From Pseudomonas sp. PICF141 (GTDB lineage: Bacteria; Pseudomonadota; Gammaproteobacteria; Pseudomonadales; Pseudomonadaceae), in contig NZ_MUNM01000059.1 of assembly GCF_002286815.1 (NCBI RefSeq), positions 40,067 to 104,066 of the forward strand: 64,000 nt of DNA, written 5' to 3'. How positions within the stretch are numbered: the stretch's first letter is position 1; every line of letters begins with the position of its first letter. Positions 61,222 through 64,000 of this stretch are shown in pieces. The translations under genes and the position numbers were made by a program. A model generated the notes under the pieces. The model had not been told where the DNA came from. It saw nothing but the letters and a program-made list of their open reading frames with translations, and ran no database searches.

Positions 61222-61746
61222 TCAGTCGATTTGTTGCATCGTACGAACGAAAGCGGTGACTTCATCTCGATTCATCAGTTGAAGTTTCGAGCCGCTAAAC
61301 CCTTCGAACAAACGCTGATGCGCGGCAAATCCACTGGAATCGTCGCGCGTACGGTAGCTATCTGCCCAGTCCTGTAACGCCATCAGCAAGTCATCGTTAT
61401 CATCGCGCTCTGTTTCACGCTGGCGAATATGACTGACGCAGACTTCGTCCTCCAGGCACAGCCAGATGAGTGACGTCGCCTGTTCCACCAGTTCAATGAC
61501 TATCCACCCATACACACCCTCGATAACCCAGTGCTCTTCATTCGCTGCCACCCGCGCCATGCCCAATGCCTCGGCGCGGGGACGAGCGATGCTGTGTTCA
61601 TCAGATATCCAGTGAATCAGGTCGAGATCGATCCAGGGCACTTGCAAATGCTCGGCCAGTCTTTTGGCCAGCCAACTCTTGCCCGAGCCGGAATTTCCAA
61701 TGATCAGGGTTCGGGTGAGGTTCATGCTGTGCAGGTAATTGCTCAT
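61222..61746 (-). CDS. P-loop nucleoside kinase-like protein (FlaR/adenylate kinase-related)
   Basis: A 174-residue protein with Walker A in LIIGNSGSGKSWLAKRLAE, then VPWIDLDLIHW and EEHWVIEGVYGWIVIEL, the pattern of small P-loop proteins annotated as topology modulation factors. The LID-like region is in HIRQRETERDDND. Function unknown. ATG at 61746 taken (MSNYLHSMNLTRT); MNLTRT at 61725 is the alternative. It follows the PhoD-like gene by 16 nt on the same strand and may be co-transcribed. Confidence 0.8.
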   Translation of the reverse strand: MSNYLHSMNLTRTLIIGNSGSGKSWLAKRLAEHLQVPWIDLDLIHWISDEHSIARPRAEALGMARVAANEEHWVIEGVYGWIVIELVEQATSLIWLCLEDEVCVSHIRQRETERDDNDDLLMALQDWADSYRTRDDSSGFAAHQRLFEGFSGSKLQLMNRDEVTAFVRTMQQID

Positions 61747-61762
61747 GGCAACTCGACCAAAG

Positions 61763-63700
61763 TCATTCAACCGCTTCGGAAATTTCAGGCGCCACCATTC
61801 GCGTCTTCGGCGAACCATCCGCGTTGTGCTGATAAATATCCAGTGGCTGGCCCTTTTCATTAAAGAACACCTGGCCAATCCCCGCCGAGTTCCATAACCG
61901 CTCGCCCGCCTCGGCATGCTCCGGAACGTGCGGAACAATGCGCATCCGCCGACGCTTGGTCAGCCAGTTCAGTGGTGAGCGGGGCGAGTAGAGCCAGCGG
62001 TTGAGGCGGTCGAACCATTCGAGCAGCGCTGGCGGAAACTCGTTTTTGATCCCGCTGCTGGTGATCTGCCAGATTCGGGGGCCCGCCTTGCGATGTCGGA
62101 TCAATACTTCGTAGACGAAGGAATAATGCACATCACCGGACAGCACCACGTAATTACCGGGAGTGCGGGAGTGTCGGAAAATGTTCAGAATGACCTGGGC
62201 GGCGCCGCGATGGGCCATCCAGTTCTCGGCATCTACCAGTAACGGATAGCCGCACCAGCTAAACACCCGTTGCACGGTTTCTATCAATTTGACGCCGAAA
62301 ATCGGCGCCGGCGAAACGATGATCGCCGAGGGATGATCGAGCAACTCCTGCTGCAGCTCGCTGAGCGCTTCCCAATCCAGCAGACCGGATGGTTGCCTGA
62401 GCGTCATTTCGCTGCGCCAGCGCCGAGTGCGAGTGTCAAGCACCACCAGCGCCGGGCGAGTGGGCAGCACGTAATGCCACTTCTGAAAGCTCAACAGCTC
62501 ATCGATCAAGCTATCCTGGATGTCGCTGTCCAGGTAACGGTCTTGCCCAGAGGCGCTCAACAGTCGGGTTCTTTCCAGCATGCCGCCAAACGCATCCGGA
62601 TTGTTGCCCCAGCCTTGGCACAGCATATAAGCGAGCAGCGCGTTGCCGATGATGCGCTTGGAGAACGGATGGCCGTAGGCCGTTTCCTCCCATTGCGCGG
62701 AAAGATTCCAGTCATCGGTAATGTCATGGTCATCGAAAATCATCAGGCACGGCAGGTGCGCCATCGCCCGCCCAACACCACCCAGACCTTTCTTGAACTC
62801 CTCGATGCGCGTCTGCTCCAGGGCATAACGCTTGCGTCGTTCGGGCGTGAGAGCCGGTGGTTGTGGCGCGATCAGAGTCCAGGACGTTGGCGACCATACT
62901 AATAAATACATGGCCATGACCTCGGCGAAGGTCACCAAATGGTTGTCGGCGCTGCTACTGGTGAAGATCGGCTTACGCGCTCCACCGAAAAATCGTTCGC
63001 GCAGGGTTTCGTTGCTCTCAAGCGCCGGTAACAAATCCGCACGGTGGTAATAACTGGCTGGGTGCTCGTAGAGTTTCGCGCTATCGCTGACCACCGCCCC
63101 GTCGAGGCGTTCATCGAACAGCCCTAGACGCTCGATCAAGGCATGGATCGCCCGCAACATCGGCCCCGCGACATCATCCGCATACACTTGATCGCCACTC
63201 ATCATTAACAGCGTGGGGCGCTTGCAAGCCTCCGGCTCAGACTCCAGCAATCGATCGACGCACAGCAAGCCATCAGCCGCCGGATGGTGAGGTTTACGGC
63301 AGGAGCCATGCAGTAATTGATCGATCCGCGAGCGCAACACGAAATTCGGGCAATGCGCCTCGCCATACAGCAGATGAGGCGCCCATTCGAGAATGCCCGA
63401 ATGAATGCCATTCCTGTCGGTGATTAGCAGGTCGTACTCGATCAGCACATCGCAGGGCAGGGCGGCATCCAGTGGCACATCTATCAAATGAATAAAGGCG
63501 TGAGTACCGACCGGGATGATTGTGCATTGCCCCGCATCGAGACGGATGTCGACGCCCTGCAGACGCAGCGTCAACGTCAGCGCACGCGATCCTACCAACC
63601 ACAGTACCAGCCTCGTGGGTTCCAGGCGCCGTAATAGGGGGCCGACGAGGACTGGTGGCAATAGGGAATGATCGGCAGGCAATGGCAAAGATACGGACAT
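61763..63700 (-). CDS. PhoD-like metallophosphatase (alkaline phosphatase D family)
   Basis: A 645-residue protein. Metal-ligand stretches of the PhoD-like fold: LMMSGDQVYADDVAGPML, CLMIFDDHDITDDWN, and YVVLSGDVHYSFVYEVLI near the end. The N-terminal ~110 residues are a beta-sandwich-like part. No signal peptide is seen (MSVSLPLPADHSLLPPVL), unlike secreted PhoD, so it may act in the cytoplasm. The substrate is not known. It is the last complete gene in the window. Confidence 0.88.
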   Translation of the reverse strand: MSVSLPLPADHSLLPPVLVGPLLRRLEPTRLVLWLVGSRALTLTLRLQGVDIRLDAGQCTIIPVGTHAFIHLIDVPLDAALPCDVLIEYDLLITDRNGIHSGILEWAPHLLYGEAHCPNFVLRSRIDQLLHGSCRKPHHPAADGLLCVDRLLESEPEACKRPTLLMMSGDQVYADDVAGPMLRAIHALIERLGLFDERLDGAVVSDSAKLYEHPASYYHRADLLPALESNETLRERFFGGARKPIFTSSSADNHLVTFAEVMAMYLLVWSPTSWTLIAPQPPALTPERRKRYALEQTRIEEFKKGLGGVGRAMAHLPCLMIFDDHDITDDWNLSAQWEETAYGHPFSKRIIGNALLAYMLCQGWGNNPDAFGGMLERTRLLSASGQDRYLDSDIQDSLIDELLSFQKWHYVLPTRPALVVLDTRTRRWRSEMTLRQPSGLLDWEALSELQQELLDHPSAIIVSPAPIFGVKLIETVQRVFSWCGYPLLVDAENWMAHRGAAQVILNIFRHSRTPGNYVVLSGDVHYSFVYEVLIRHRKAGPRIWQITSSGIKNEFPPALLEWFDRLNRWLYSPRSPLNWLTKRRRMRIVPHVPEHAEAGERLWNSAGIGQVFFNEKGQPLDIYQHNADGSPKTRMVAPEISEAVE

Positions 63701-64000
63701 CCGGGTTCAAGACTCTTGGTGCAGAGAGGCGGGCGATGATAGCGCAGCTAGGGGTGAGGATTGAGCCTTGTCCATCACAGGGGTGTCGATGAATAAAGCA
63801 GGCTGCTTATAGAAGCAGAAATCAGCGCTCGCCTTGAAGTGCTTTGCTAAGAGTAAAAATAATCGCAGCAGGTGGTTGACCATGAAATTAAATGCTGTAC
63901 TATTCGCCTCCCGCTAACGAGAGATCGGAAGCGCAAGTGGTTGAAGTTGTTGAAGATTCCCAAGCGAAACTTTGAAAACTTCTGAAAATAACCGCTTGAC
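63701..64000. promoter_or_regulatory. Upstream region, probably of a stable-RNA operon
   Basis: No protein gene. The last bases, AAAATAACCGCTTGAC, resemble the conserved stretch just upstream of rRNA/tRNA promoters in Pseudomonas, with TTGAC at 63996-64000 as the first part of the -35 box. The A/T tracts before it would fit an UP element. The transcribed part lies beyond the window. Confidence 0.45.

Noticed and set aside
1..64000. Insertion sequence, prophage or integron
   Set aside because: No transposase, integrase, phage or att-like features were seen anywhere in the window.

Overview
The window looks like a chromosomal segment of a fluorescent-group Pseudomonas. The gene content (complete 12-gene alginate operon, cyoABCDE oxidase, AaeXAB-type efflux, FecIRA iron uptake, moaCDE, dsbB), the high-GC coding style and many Pseudomonas-type REP palindromes all fit. 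I see no insertion sequence, prophage, CRISPR array or complete RNA gene; the last bases resemble the upstream part of a strong stable-RNA promoter. Nearly all of the sequence is ordinary core genome. The least ordinary parts are an orphan toxin/immunity-like pair, a REP palindrome embedded in algK, and an exported methionine-sulfoxide repair cluster next to a two-component system.

Layout. 1-2.6 kb: L-serine dehydratase (cut by the window edge), a divergent LysR regulator and an HPF/RaiA-like ribosome factor. 2.8-6.8 kb: fecI-fecR-fecA on the minus strand. 7-11.2 kb: AraC regulator with a divergent EamA transporter, a DUF2165 membrane protein, a 2-ketoacid reductase and a DUF6124 protein. 11.7-13.4 kb: a glycine-zipper protein overlapped by a small two-helix membrane protein, a candidate effector/immunity pair. 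13.5-19.8 kb: LysR regulator and an outer-membrane factor/AaeB/AaeX/AaeA efflux system. 19.9-21.8 kb: SnoaL-like protein, SDR oxidoreductase and a small membrane protein. 22-38.8 kb: the alginate operon algD-8-44-K-E-G-X-L-I-J-F-A, all minus strand, read from an 830-bp upstream region with an AlgU-like promoter. 39.6-45.8 kb: yaaA, a degenerate polysaccharide deacetylase, PhoH/PIN ATPase, moaCDE and dsbB. 46.6-51.4 kb: cyoABCDE. 51.5-57.8 kb: two small unknown proteins, a histidine kinase/response regulator pair, and divergent msrB-dipZ-msrA. 57.8-63.7 kb: PAS-GGDEF cyclase, LysR regulator, class III aminotransferase, P-loop kinase-like protein and a PhoD-like phosphatase.

How it works together. 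AlgA and AlgD make GDP-mannuronate; Alg8/Alg44 polymerise it under c-di-GMP control (PilZ domain in Alg44); AlgK/AlgE/AlgG/AlgX/AlgL form the periplasmic and outer-membrane machine; AlgI/J/F/X acetylate. REP-like palindromes lie at three junctions of this operon and inside the algK signal-peptide region, so they may shape expression along the transcript. MsrB carries a twin-arginine signal, DipZ joins a CcdA-like electron-transfer membrane domain to a thioredoxin domain, and MsrA is also exported, so the three probably repair oxidised periplasmic proteins, with the divergent two-component system as a plausible regulator.
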